A stretch of DNA of 64,000 bases, from NCBI GenBank assembly GCA_944472135.2, contig OX235265.1:94644984-94708983 (forward strand). Reading direction: 5' to 3'. Positions 11,149-23,614 of the stretch are shown one piece after another. The DNA comes from Trichobilharzia regenti (taxonomy: Eukaryota > Platyhelminthes > Trematoda > Strigeidida > Schistosomatidae). The position numbers and the translations under genes were made by a program. Below the pieces are notes generated by a model that saw only the letters and a program-made list of their open reading frames with translations, was not told where the DNA came from and searched no databases. Every line of letters begins with the position of its first letter. Positions within the stretch are counted from its first letter, which is position 1.

Positions 11149-14100
11149 GAGAAATAACAAGAAGCTAAAGCACTGATAAATTAGACACAAAGGAATGACT
11201 GAATAAGAAGACAAGGTGGAACTGTTAATGATAGCATGGATAGGAAACTTACTTGTAAGCTGGACAATTTCGTCACTAGTGGGTTGATAAGTCTATAAGA
11301 AAATAGATACCAGTTATAGCAGAACTCGACCTTGGACATAAGTACTCACTATTTCCGTGGATTGATTACGTTGAAGACATTTCGTAAAGTATTATCTGAT
11401 TGACTGTGATTTCTCGACTAATTTTAGACCACTAAATTGTTCTGAAGATTTGGCTCATGAAGACTTTATAGTAGGTAGCAAAGTAGTTGATATAAGAACA
11501 AAACTTGTGCACTGTGGTAGAGTGTAATTCCATTATCGGTAAATTTTGTTTTGGGGGTAATGTTTACTGAAGACGTTTCGAGCTTAATTTATTGCTCATA
11601 ATCATATCAAGGTAATCACACAACTTCCTAAATTCATTTATATAGTTCCATTATTTTTCACTTGATTTGATTGTCAGTAGTATTTTCCATATTTCAGGTA
11701 TGAGTGATGATTCATTCCTATTGCATGTGTTGGGTGTAGACTCGAGAAATAACAAGAAGCTAAAGCACTGATAAATTAGACACAAAGGAATGACTGAATA
11801 AGAAGACAAGGTGGAACTGTTAATGATAGCATGGATAGGAAACTTACTTGTAAGCTGGACAATTTCGTCACTAGTGGGTTGATAAGTCTATAAGAAAATC
11901 GATACCAGTTATAGCAGAACTTGACCTTGGACATAAGTACTCACTATTTCCGTGGATTGATTACGTTGAAGACATTTCGTAAAGTATTATCTGATTGACT
12001 GTGATTTCTCGACTAATTTTAGACCACTAAATTGTTCTGAAGATTTGGCTCATGAAGACTTTATAGTAGGTGGCAAAGTAGTTGATATAAGAACAAAACT
12101 TGTGCACTGTGGTAGAGTGTAATTCCATTATCGGTAAATTTTGTTTTGGGGGTAATGTTTACTGAAGACGTTTCGAGCTTAATTTATTGCTCATAATCAT
12201 ATCAAGGTAATCACACAACTTCCTAAATTCATTTATATAGTTCCATTATTTTTCACTTGATTTGATTGTCAGTAGTATTTTCCATATTTCAGGTATGAGT
12301 GATGATTCATTCCTATTGCATGTGTTGGGTGTAGACTCGAGAAATAACAAGAAGCTAAAGCACTGATAAATTAGACACAAAGGAATGACTGAATAAGAAG
12401 ACAAGGTGGAACTGTTAATGATAGCATGGATAGGAAACTTACTTGTAAGCTGGACAATTTCGTCACTAGTGGGTTGATAAGTCTATAAGAAAATCGATAC
12501 CAGTTATAGCAGAACTTGACCTTGGACATAAGTACTCACTATTTCCGTGGATTGATTACGTTGAAGACATTTCGTAAAGTATTATCTGATTGACTGTGAT
12601 TTCTCGACTAATTTTAGACCACTAAATTGTTCTGAAGATTTGGCTCATGAAGACTTTATAGTAGGTGGCAAAGTAGTTGATATAAGAACAAAACTTGTGC
12701 ACTGTGGTAGAGTGTAATTCCATTATCGGTAAATTTTGTTTTGGGGGTAATGTTTACTGAAGACGTTTCGAGCTTAATTTATTGCTCATAATCATATCAA
12801 GGTAATCACACAACTTCCTAAATTCATTTATATAGTTCCATTATTTTTCACTTGATTTGATTGTCAGTAGTATTTTCCATATTTCAGGTATGAGTGATGA
12901 TTCATTCCTATTGCATGTGTTGGGTGTAGACTCGAGAAATAACAAGAAGCTAAAGCACTGATAAATTAGACACAAAGGAATGACTGAATAAGAAGACAAG
13001 GTGGAACTGTTAATGATAGCATGGATAGGAAACTTACTTGTAAGCTGGACAATTTCGTCACTAGTGGGTTGATAAGTCTATAAGAAAATCGATACCAGTT
13101 ATAGCAGAACTTGACCTTGGACATAAGTACTCACTATTTCCGTGGATTGATTACGTTGAAGACATTTCGTAAAGTATTATCTGATTGACTGTGATTTCTC
13201 GACTAATTTTAGACCACTAAATTGTTCTGAAGATTTGGCTCATGAAGACTTTATAGTAGGTGGCAAAGTAGTTGATATAAGAACAAAACTTGTGCACTGT
13301 GGTAGAGTGTAATTCCATTATCGGTAAATTTTGTTTTGGGGGTAATGTTTACTGAAGACGTTTCGAGCTTAATTTATTGCTCATAATCATATCAAGGTAA
13401 TCACACAACTTCCTAAATTCATTTATATAGTTCCATTATTTTTCACTTGATTTGATTGTCAGTAGTATTTTCCATATTTCAGGTATGAGTGATGATTCAT
13501 TCCTATTGCATGTGTTGGGTGTAGACTCGAGAAATAACAAGAAGCTAAAGCACTGATAAATTAGACACAAAGGAATGACTGAATAAGAAGACAAGGTGGA
13601 ACTGTTAATGATAGCATGGATAGGAAACTTACTTGTAAGCTGGACAATTTCGTCACTAGTGGGTTGATAAGTCTATAAGAAAATCGATACCAGTTATAGC
13701 AGAACTTGACCTTGGACATAAGTACTCACTATTTCCGTGGATTGATTACGTTGAAGACATTTCGTAAAGTATTATCTGATTGACTGTGATTTCTCGACTA
13801 ATTTTAGACCACTAAATTGTTCTGAAGATTTGGCTCATGAAGACTTTATAGTAGGTGGCAAAGTAGTTGATATAAGAACAAAACTTGTGCACTGTGGTAG
13901 AGTGTAATTCCATTATCGGTAAATTTTGTTTTGGGGGTAATGTTTACTGAAGACGTTTCGAGCTTAATTTATTGCTCATAATCATATCAAGGTAATCACA
14001 CAACTTCCTAAATTCATTTATATAGTTCCATTATTTTTCACTTGATTTGATTGTCAGTAGTATTTTCCATATTTCAGGTATGAGTGATGATTCATTCCTA

Positions 14101-17100
14101 TTGCATGTGTTGGGTGTAGACTCGAGAAATAACAAGAAGCTAAAGCACTGATAAATTAGACACAAAGGAATGACTGAATAAGAAGACAAGGTGGAACTGT
14201 TAATGATAGCATGGATAGGAAACTTACTTGTAAGCTGGACAATTTCGTCACTAGTGGGTTGATAAGTCTATAAGAAAATCGATACCAGTTATAGCAGAAC
14301 TTGACCTTGGACATAAGTACTCACTATTTCCGTGGATTGATTACGTTGAAGACATTTCGTAAAGTATTATCTGATTGACTGTGATTTCTCGACTAATTTT
14401 AGACCACTAAATTGTTCTGAAGATTTGGCTCATGAAGACTTTATAGTAGGTGGCAAAGTAGTTGATATAAGAACAAAACTTGTGCACTGTGGTAGAGTGT
14501 AATTCCATTATCGGTAAATTTTGTTTTGGGGGTAATGTTTACTGAAGACGTTTCGAGCTTAATTTATTGCTCATAATCATATCAAGGTAATCACACAACT
14601 TCCTAAATTCATTTATATAGTTCCATTATTTTTCACTTGATTTGATTGTCAGTAGTATTTTCCATATTTCAGGTATGAGTGATGATTCATTCCTATTGCA
14701 TGTGTTGGGTGTAGACTCGAGAAATAACAAGAAGCTAAAGCACTGATAAATTAGACACAAAGGAATGACTGAATAAGAAGACAAGGTGGAACTGTTAATG
14801 ATAGCATGGATAGGAAACTTACTTGTAAGCTGGACAATTTCGTCACTAGTGGGTTGATAAGTCTATAAGAAAATCGATACCAGTTATAGCAGAACTTGAC
14901 CTTGGACATAAGTACTCACTATTTCCGTGGATTGATTACGTTGAAGACATTTCGTAAAGTATTATCTGATTGACTGTGATTTCTCGACTAATTTTAGACC
15001 ACTAAATTGTTCTGAAGATTTGGCTCATGAAGACTTTATAGTAGGTGGCAAAGTAGTTGATATAAGAACAAAACTTGTGCACTGTGGTAGAGTGTAATTC
15101 CATTATCGGTAAATTTTGTTTTGGGGGTAATGTTTACTGAAGACGTTTCGAGCTTAATTTATTGCTCATAATCATATCAAGGTAATCACACAACTTCCTA
15201 AATTCATTTATATAGTTCCATTATTTTTCACTTGATTTGATTGTCAGTAGTATTTTCCATATTTCAGGTATGAGTGATGATTCATTCCTATTGCATGTGT
15301 TGGGTGTAGACTCGAGAAATAACAAGAAGCTAAAGCACTGATAAATTAGACACAAAGGAATGACTGAATAAGAAGACAAGGTGGAACTGTTAATGATAGC
15401 ATGGATAGGAAACTTACTTGTAAGCTGGACAATTTCGTCACTAGTGGGTTGATAAGTCTATAAGAAAATCGATACCAGTTATAGCAGAACTTGACCTTGG
15501 ACATAAGTACTCACTATTTCCGTGGATTGATTACGTTGAAGACATTTCGTAAAGTATTATCTGATTGACTGTGATTTCTCGACTAATTTTAGACCACTAA
15601 ATTGTTCTGAAGATTTGGCTCATGAAGACTTTATAGTAGGTGGCAAAGTAGTTGATATAAGAACAAAACTTGTGCACTGTGGTAGAGTGTAATTCCATTA
15701 TCGGTAAATTTTGTTTTGGGGGTAATGTTTACTGAAGACGTTTCGAGCTTAATTTATTGCTCATAATCATATCAAGGTAATCACACAACTTCCTAAATTC
15801 ATTTATATAGTTCCATTATTTTTCACTTGATTTGATTGTCAGTAGTATTTTCCATATTTCAGGTATGAGTGATGATTCATTCCTATTGCATGTGTTGGGT
15901 GTAGACTCGAGAAATAACAAGAAGCTAAAGCACTGATAAATTAGACACAAAGGAATGACTGAATAAGAAGACAAGGTGGAACTGTTAATGATAGCATGGA
16001 TAGGAAACTTACTTGTAAGCTGGACAATTTCGTCACTAGTGGGTTGATAAGTCTATAAGAAAATCGATACCAGTTATAGCAGAACTTGACCTTGGACATA
16101 AGTACTCACTATTTCCGTGGATTGATTACGTTGAAGACATTTCGTAAAGTATTATCTGATTGACTGTGATTTCTCGACTAATTTTAGACCACTAAATTGT
16201 TCTGAAGATTTGGCTCATGAAGACTTTATAGTAGGTGGCAAAGTAGTTGATATAAGAACAAAACTTGTGCACTGTGGTAGAGTGTAATTCCATTATCGGT
16301 AAATTTTGTTTTGGGGGTAATGTTTACTGAAGACGTTTCGAGCTTAATTTATTGCTCATAATCATATCAAGGTAATCACACAACTTCCTAAATTCATTTA
16401 TATAGTTCCATTATTTTTCACTTGATTTGATTGTCAGTAGTATTTTCCATATTTCAGGTATGAGTGATGATTCATTCCTATTGCATGTGTTGGGTGTAGA
16501 CTCGAGAAATAACAAGAAGCTAAAGCACTGATAAATTAGACACAAAGGAATGACTGAATAAGAAGACAAGGTGGAACTGTTAATGATAGCATGGATAGGA
16601 AACTTACTTGTAAGCTGGACAATTTCGTCACTAGTGGGTTGATAAGTCTATAAGAAAATCGATACCAGTTATAGCAGAACTTGACCTTGGACATAAGTAC
16701 TCACTATTTCCGTGGATTGATTACGTTGAAGACATTTCGTAAAGTATTATCTGATTGACTGTGATTTCTCGACTAATTTTAGACCACTAAATTGTTCTGA
16801 AGATTTGGCTCATGAAGACTTTATAGTAGGTGGCAAAGTAGTTGATATAAGAACAAAACTTGTGCACTGTGGTAGAGTGTAATTCCATTATCGGTAAATT
16901 TTGTTTTGGGGGTAATGTTTACTGAAGACGTTTCGAGCTTAATTTATTGCTCATAATCATATCAAGGTAATCACACAACTTCCTAAATTCATTTATATAG
17001 TTCCATTATTTTTCACTTGATTTGATTGTCAGTAGTATTTTCCATATTTCAGGTATGAGTGATGATTCATTCCTATTGCATGTGTTGGGTGTAGACTCGA

Positions 17101-20100
17101 GAAATAACAAGAAGCTAAAGCACTGATAAATTAGACACAAAGGAATGACTGAATAAGAAGACAAGGTGGAACTGTTAATGATAGCATGGATAGGAAACTT
17201 ACTTGTAAGCTGGACAATTTCGTCACTAGTGGGTTGATAAGTCTATAAGAAAATCGATACCAGTTATAGCAGAACTTGACCTTGGACATAAGTACTCACT
17301 ATTTCCGTGGATTGATTACGTTGAAGACATTTCGTAAAGTATTATCTGATTGACTGTGATTTCTCGACTAATTTTAGACCACTAAATTGTTCTGAAGATT
17401 TGGCTCATGAAGACTTTATAGTAGGTGGCAAAGTAGTTGATATAAGAACAAAACTTGTGCACTGTGGTAGAGTGTAATTCCATTATCGGTAAATTTTGTT
17501 TTGGGGGTAATGTTTACTGAAGACGTTTCGAGCTTAATTTATTGCTCATAATCATATCAAGGTAATCACACAACTTCCTAAATTCATTTATATAGTTCCA
17601 TTATTTTTCACTTGATTTGATTGTCAGTAGTATTTTCCATATTTCAGGTATGAGTGATGATTCATTCCTATTGCATGTGTTGGGTGTAGACTCGAGAAAT
17701 AACAAGAAGCTAAAGCACTGATAAATTAGACACAAAGGAATGACTGAATAAGAAGACAAGGTGGAACTGTTAATGATAGCATGGATAGGAAACTTACTTG
17801 TAAGCTGGACAATTTCGTCACTAGTGGGTTGATAAGTCTATAAGAAAATCGATACCAGTTATAGCAGAACTTGACCTTGGACATAAGTACTCACTATTTC
17901 CGTGGATTGATTACGTTGAAGACATTTCGTAAAGTATTATCTGATTGACTGTGATTTCTCGACTAATTTTAGACCACTAAATTGTTCTGAAGATTTGGCT
18001 CATGAAGACTTTATAGTAGGTGGCAAAGTAGTTGATATAAGAACAAAACTTGTGCACTGTGGTAGAGTGTAATTCCATTATCGGTAAATTTTGTTTTGGG
18101 GGTAATGTTTACTGAAGACGTTTCGAGCTTAATTTATTGCTCATAATCATATCAAGGTAATCACACAACTTCCTAAATTCATTTATATAGTTCCATTATT
18201 TTTCACTTGATTTGATTGTCAGTAGTATTTTCCATATTTCAGGTATGAGTGATGATTCATTCCTATTGCATGTGTTGGGTGTAGACTCGAGAAATAACAA
18301 GAAGCTAAAGCACTGATAAATTAGACACAAAGGAATGACTGAATAAGAAGACAAGGTGGAACTGTTAATGATAGCATGGATAGGAAACTTACTTGTAAGC
18401 TGGACAATTTCGTCACTAGTGGGTTGATAAGTCTATAAGAAAATCGATACCAGTTATAGCAGAACTTGACCTTGGACATAAGTACTCACTATTTCCGTGG
18501 ATTGATTACGTTGAAGACATTTCGTAAAGTATTATCTGATTGACTGTGATTTCTCGACTAATTTTAGACCACTAAATTGTTCTGAAGATTTGGCTCATGA
18601 AGACTTTATAGTAGGTGGCAAAGTAGTTGATATAAGAACAAAACTTGTGCACTGTGGTAGAGTGTAATTCCATTATCGGTAAATTTTGTTTTGGGGGTAA
18701 TGTTTACTGAAGACGTTTCGAGCTTAATTTATTGCTCATAATCATATCAAGGTAATCACACAACTTCCTAAATTCATTTATATAGTTCCATTATTTTTCA
18801 CTTGATTTGATTGTCAGTAGTATTTTCCATATTTCAGGTATGAGTGATGATTCATTCCTATTGCATGTGTTGGGTGTAGACTCGAGAAATAACAAGAAGC
18901 TAAAGCACTGATAAATTAGACACAAAGGAATGACTGAATAAGAAGACAAGGTGGAACTGTTAATGATAGCATGGATAGGAAACTTACTTGTAAGCTGGAC
19001 AATTTCGTCACTAGTGGGTTGATAAGTCTATAAGAAAATCGATACCAGTTATAGCAGAACTTGACCTTGGACATAAGTACTCACTATTTCCGTGGATTGA
19101 TTACGTTGAAGACATTTCGTAAAGTATTATCTGATTGACTGTGATTTCTCGACTAATTTTAGACCACTAAATTGTTCTGAAGATTTGGCTCATGAAGACT
19201 TTATAGTAGGTGGCAAAGTAGTTGATATAAGAACAAAACTTGTGCACTGTGGTAGAGTGTAATTCCATTATCGGTAAATTTTGTTTTGGGGGTAATGTTT
19301 ACTGAAGACGTTTCGAGCTTAATTTATTGCTCATAATCATATCAAGGTAATCACACAACTTCCTAAATTCATTTATATAGTTCCATTATTTTTCACTTGA
19401 TTTGATTGTCAGTAGTATTTTCCATATTTCAGGTATGAGTGATGATTCATTCCTATTGCATGTGTTGGGTGTAGACTCGAGAAATAACAAGAAGCTAAAG
19501 CACTGATAAATTAGACACAAAGGAATGACTGAATAAGAAGACAAGGTGGAACTGTTAATGATAGCATGGATAGGAAACTTACTTGTAAGCTGGACAATTT
19601 CGTCACTAGTGGGTTGATAAGTCTATAAGAAAATCGATACCAGTTATAGCAGAACTTGACCTTGGACATAAGTACTCACTATTTCCGTGGATTGATTACG
19701 TTGAAGACATTTCGTAAAGTATTATCTGATTGACTGTGATTTCTCGACTAATTTTAGACCACTAAATTGTTCTGAAGATTTGGCTCATGAAGACTTTATA
19801 GTAGGTGGCAAAGTAGTTGATATAAGAACAAAACTTGTGCACTGTGGTAGAGTGTAATTCCATTATCGGTAAATTTTGTTTTGGGGGTAATGTTTACTGA
19901 AGACGTTTCGAGCTTAATTTATTGCTCATAATCATATCAAGGTAATCACACAACTTCCTAAATTCATTTATATAGTTCCATTATTTTTCACTTGATTTGA
20001 TTGTCAGTAGTATTTTCCATATTTCAGGTATGAGTGATGATTCATTCCTATTGCATGTGTTGGGTGTAGACTCGAGAAATAACAAGAAGCTAAAGCACTG

Positions 20101-20670
20101 ATAAATTAGACACAAAGGAATGACTGAATAAGAAGACAAGGTGGAACTGTTAATGATAGCATGGATAGGAAACTTACTTGTAAGCTGGACAATTTCGTCA
20201 CTAGTGGGTTGATAAGTCTATAAGAAAATCGATACCAGTTATAGCAGAACTTGACCTTGGACATAAGTACTCACTATTTCCGTGGATTGATTACGTTGAA
20301 GACATTTCGTAAAGTATTATCTGATTGACTGTGATTTCTCGACTAATTTTAGACCACTAAATTGTTCTGAAGATTTGGCTCATGAAGACTTTATAGTAGG
20401 TGGCAAAGTAGTTGATATAAGAACAAAACTTGTGCACTGTGGTAGAGTGTAATTCCATTATCGGTAAATTTTGTTTTGGGGGTAATGTTTACTGAAGACG
20501 TTTCGAGCTTAATTTATTGCTCATAATCATATCAAGGTAATCACACAACTTCCTAAATTCATTTATATAGTTCCATTATTTTTCACTTGATTTGATTGGC
20601 AGTAGTATTTTCCATATTTCAGGTATGAGTGATGATTCATTCCTATTGCATGTGTTGGGTGTAGACTCGA
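11149..20670. repeat. Tandem array, 16 units of 595 bp
   Basis: The marker CTCGA(G) recurs at 11741, 12336, 12931, 13526 and so on to 20666, exactly 595 bp apart: 15 periods plus a first unit from 11149. Units read as near-identical. The first differs at three places I could see (AAAATAGATAC, GAACTCGAC, GTAGCAAAG against AAAATCGATAC, GAACTTGAC, GTGGCAAAG) and the last at one (GATTGGCAG for GATTGTCAG). No long open frame crosses units. On the minus strand each unit carries ATGATTATGAGCAATAAATT, then GCTCGAAACGTC and CAGTAAACATTAC. These match the non-coding tail of the PLE at 35060-35115. The array begins about 37 bp beyond the stop of the minus-strand PLE endonuclease, so it is best read as an amplified PLE terminal segment. 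Confidence 0.97.
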
Positions 20671-20706
20671 TGAACCAGTCAGGATTCAGTAATCAACCTC
20701 TCTCTC

Positions 20707-21210
20707 TCACCTACCTAGATTACTTTTTAGAATTTTAACCCTCTCCCACCCTATTGTGTGGTTGTGTGTTAATGCATGCATTGCAATTGCTGAGCTTTTT
20801 TCTAAATTACTTATCTTCTCGGGGTCAACCATTCTTACCTTGGCTAAATTCTTATGTTCTGACAATCTGACTACCCCTGACCTACTAGTTTGACCTATGT
20901 AGTTGACCTCACAGTCATTGCAGGGTATTTTGTAAATAATATTATTTTGTCTAATTGGGTCAACTGGGTCCTTTAACCTACAGAGCTTGTCCCTGAGTGA
21001 GTTTGTAGGTTTAAATGCCACCCTAATTCCTACTTTATTCAGAATCCTACGTAGTGTCTCAGATGTCCCCTCTTTATATGCTATAACTGTGGATGACTTA
21101 TATTCTCTCTCATTTATGTTATTATTACTAGTTTCACAATTATTTTTATTTTGTTTTTGGCCTTTAATGATCTTCCTAATGAATTTTATGGGATAGTTAT
21201 TCAACACCAA
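20707..21210 (-). CDS. PLE-1 GIY-YIG endonuclease domain
   Basis: Open frame of 167 codons. The GIY-YIG core is visible as IIYKIPC followed by NYIGQTSR about 12 residues later, then the conserved Arg and Glu (RLSEH). A Cys pair (CNDC) between the two GIY-YIG strands is typical of PLE endonucleases. It would nick target DNA. It is separated from the reverse transcriptase frame by a TAA and a frameshift between 21342 and 21240, so the ancestral polyprotein is broken. The first Met is internal to that polyprotein and is not a real start. Confidence 0.85.
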   Translation of the reverse strand: MVLNNYPIKFIRKIIKGQKQNKNNCETSNNNINEREYKSSTVIAYKEGTSETLRRILNKVGIRVAFKPTNSLRDKLCRLKDPVDPIRQNNIIYKIPCNDCEVNYIGQTSRSGVVRLSEHKNLAKVRMVDPEKISNLEKSSAIAMHALTHNHTIGWERVKILKSNLGR

Positions 21211-21341
21211 CGCTTCTTCTATCTGTTTTAGTTCATCATTTAGGTCATTTTTGGGCTACTTAGTGCTACTGGTCGGTTTGTTAAACACTTAACTAAGCCT
21301 GCCTTAACAGATAACGACGGATGAGAATAATTAAAGCCTAA

Positions 21342-22733
21342 TTATCTATTAGAATGCGTTGGTTTTCTATAAACTGTAGTGTGTAGTTTGCCTTCTTCTA
21401 TTCTTTTTATCTTACAATCTAACATAGCTAATTCTCTTTGTTCATTTTCTGATTCAAATACGAATTTTATTCCCTCAACTTGTAAGTTTACATGTGTCAA
21501 GAAGCTAGAGATGTGTTCTGTTTTTAACACTGTGAAAGTGTCATCCACATATCTCCACCATATTTTTGGAGTAGGGTTAAATGTATTGAGGGCACTATTT
21601 TCCCAGCTGTCCATAAATATGTCTGCTACGATAGGGGATATTGGTGATCCCATTGCTACACCTTCTGTTTGTCTATATATTTTGCCTTGGAACTTAAAGA
21701 TAGTAGATGTGAGGCATAACTGAATCCCTAAAATAATTTCTTCAATGGGCAGTTTTTTCCTATGACTGAGTTCAGGATCCGCAGTTAATTCTCTTTTAAC
21801 TGCTTCTAAGGCCATATTAACTGGTATATTAGTATAAAGACTAGTTATATCAAAACTAACCATTGTTTCATCATTCGCTAGTTGAATGTCATTTATTTTA
21901 TTCTTCATCTCATATGAATTAGTTAATCTAGATTTTGAACGATTTCTAATGGGACAAAGTATTAGAGCTAAGTGTTTTGATAATTCATACGTGGGGGTAT
22001 TTCTAAAATCTACTATTGGTCTTATGGGGTAACCTGGCTTATGTATTTTTATAGTACCATATATTCTACTAGCATTATTAGTTTTAGGCATTAAATTAAA
22101 CCATTTAGACTCACCCAGTGATGGCTTCATTCTGCGCATTAGTTCCGCTGTAGATTTCTTAACCTTATTCATTATTGTATCTACAGGCTTGTTAATTTCC
22201 TCATATGGACCCGTTTGAATATGTTCAGTACCTTTTTTGACATAGTCAGATTTATTCAAAACTACGGTGGCGTTTCCTTTGTCAGCTTTTGCGATGACAA
22301 TGTTTTTATCCTGTTTAAGACTAATTAAAGCTTCCCTTTCCGATTTTGTTAAGTTTGATTTTGTTTTCTTTTGATTTTTCAGGGTCAATGCACATTGTGC
22401 TCGAACCTCTTCTGCTGTTGTCTTATCTATTGAGCTTAGTGCTACTTCTATGTTGGGAATGACATCCTCTGGTTTTAATTTATTAACTGTTACGTTGAAA
22501 TTTAGTCCCTTCTCAAGTACTTTTATCTCATTAGAGCTTAGTTCCCTTGATGAGAGGTTGATCACCCACTTTGTTCTGTTGATAGAGGATGAAGTGTTGA
22601 TATCGATTTCATTTGTTGTGTTCTTTTCTTCAATTAGTTTGTTGAATATTTTTATTTGTGTGATTTTTGATTTTCTTAAAGCGGATTCTCTAGCATAACT
22701 CATACACAAACTCAAATATATGATCAATGACAA
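21342..22733 (-). CDS. PLE-1 reverse transcriptase
   Basis: Open frame of 463 codons. Motifs in order: DKGNATVVL (about residue 150), PIVDFRN (about 237), VSFDITSLYTNIP with the first catalytic Asp (about 294), GVAMGSPISPIVADIFM (about 365), WWRYVDDTF with the catalytic Asp pair (about 394), then the YRKPTHSN thumb-side motif typical of PLEs at the end. A TAA replaces the expected Tyr after HSNR, and the frame shifts further downstream before the endonuclease. The real N-terminus probably resembles the upstream piece at 23526-23173, since ESALRKSKITQ occurs in both. Confidence 0.92.
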   Translation of the reverse strand: MSLIIYLSLCMSYARESALRKSKITQIKIFNKLIEEKNTTNEIDINTSSSINRTKWVINLSSRELSSNEIKVLEKGLNFNVTVNKLKPEDVIPNIEVALSSIDKTTAEEVRAQCALTLKNQKKTKSNLTKSEREALISLKQDKNIVIAKADKGNATVVLNKSDYVKKGTEHIQTGPYEEINKPVDTIMNKVKKSTAELMRRMKPSLGESKWFNLMPKTNNASRIYGTIKIHKPGYPIRPIVDFRNTPTYELSKHLALILCPIRNRSKSRLTNSYEMKNKINDIQLANDETMVSFDITSLYTNIPVNMALEAVKRELTADPELSHRKKLPIEEIILGIQLCLTSTIFKFQGKIYRQTEGVAMGSPISPIVADIFMDSWENSALNTFNPTPKIWWRYVDDTFTVLKTEHISSFLTHVNLQVEGIKFVFESENEQRELAMLDCKIKRIEEGKLHTTVYRKPTHSNR

Positions 22734-23172
22734 AGATTATATAATTGTTGTTGAAACATCCAACAAAGTCACTGTTAAGAATTAGATTATTGTGATGTCG
22801 GCAGTCACATGGGCACAGATTAGGATAGATCAACCGATATCTTGATGAAGGTTGTGTCCATTCCTATTCCATTCAGATGTGCCAATCATGTTTTAAATAT
22901 CTCCGAAGTGTAATTCTAGAGGTTTCTGTACTGCATTCGAGTATCACTAATCTAAAGAATGGCAGAACTGTCTCAATGGAGTGATCAAGCTCAGTCAGCA
23001 TGGAGAGAGAAGAAGTGCCAGCAATATAGTAGTGATTTGCCAATAATAATTATTACTGTAACAACGAATTTAGCAAAATGGTGGTGATCTGTATTATTCA
23101 TATAACCACTATATCTCGTTTCTTTCCACATGAGTGGAACACAGCAGCATATTTCTGTTGCGCTCACTTCCC
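22734..23172. other. Spacer between two PLE-1 fragments, no gene seen
   Basis: This stretch separates the duplicated ESALRKSKITQ-coding segments (22600-22700 and 23205-23300). I recognise nothing in it. Confidence 0.5.
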
Positions 23173-23526
23173 TTATATCATTTCAAATAAATCCAGAAAT
23201 TTGATGTCAATTTCATTTGTTGTGTTCTTTTTTTCAATTAGCTTGTTGAAATTTTTGGTTTGCGTGATTTTTGATTTTCTTAATGCTGATTCTCTAGTTT
23301 TTTCGGATGCTTCAACAATTACATAATCTATTTCATTGACCATACATTTGAGTTTGTGTTTGAGTTTTTCAATTTGATTTCGTATATTGTTTAGTTTCAC
23401 AGTAACTCGATGTAATTCTTCTCTGAGACATAATTTACTGACATGTTCTGCGGCTGATGTTATTTGTTTGAAGTAATTGGAGTACGTAGACGTTAATATT
23501 TCGGAATTATATGGCTTTTTAAACAT
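23173..23526 (-). CDS. PLE-1 family N-terminal fragment
   Basis: Open frame of 117 codons starting MFKKPYNSEILTS. The middle is coiled-coil-like and charged (LNNIRNQIEKLKHKLKC). Its last third, ESALRKSKITQ to NTTNEID, repeats the first part of the 463-codon reverse transcriptase frame. This looks like the true N-terminus of the family, in a tandem or rearranged partial copy. It lacks reverse transcriptase motifs. Confidence 0.75.
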   Translation of the reverse strand: MFKKPYNSEILTSTYSNYFKQITSAAEHVSKLCLREELHRVTVKLNNIRNQIEKLKHKLKCMVNEIDYVIVEASEKTRESALRKSKITQTKNFNKLIEKKNTTNEIDIKFLDLFEMI

Positions 23527-23554
23527 CGACTGTTAAAAATACTATGATTTGTAA

Positions 23555-23614
23555 ATCTTGCTTCAGCTTGACTCGAAACCTCATCAGTTAACATTACTGT
23601 ATAACACTGTGATT
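23555..23614 (+). mobile_element. PLE terminal tail, plus orientation
   Basis: ACTCGAAACCTCATCAG followed by TAACATTACTGTATAACAC matches the tail after the endonuclease at 35087-35125. It lies in the opposite orientation to the neighbouring coding fragment and marks the edge of the PLE insertion next to the copy B flank. Confidence 0.6.

Larger units (their letters stand above)
20671..22733 (-). mobile_element. Penelope-like element (PLE-1), nearly complete 3' part
   Basis: Minus-strand retroelement with a reverse transcriptase (22733-21342) followed by a GIY-YIG endonuclease (21210-20707), the diagnostic PLE order. PLEs integrate by target-primed reverse transcription and often carry terminal direct repeats in tandem (pLTRs). 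The 595-bp array lies immediately 3' of it. A second 5' piece of the same family at 23526-23173 repeats about 100 bp of this one. Confidence 0.92.

Noticed and set aside
11149..20670. Possible CRISPR array
   Set aside because: Units of 595 bp repeat without variable spacers and the context is eukaryotic; this is a satellite.
20987..22698. Plus-strand open frames at 20987, 21379 and 22450
   Set aside because: They are antisense shadows of the PLE-1 reverse transcriptase and endonuclease.
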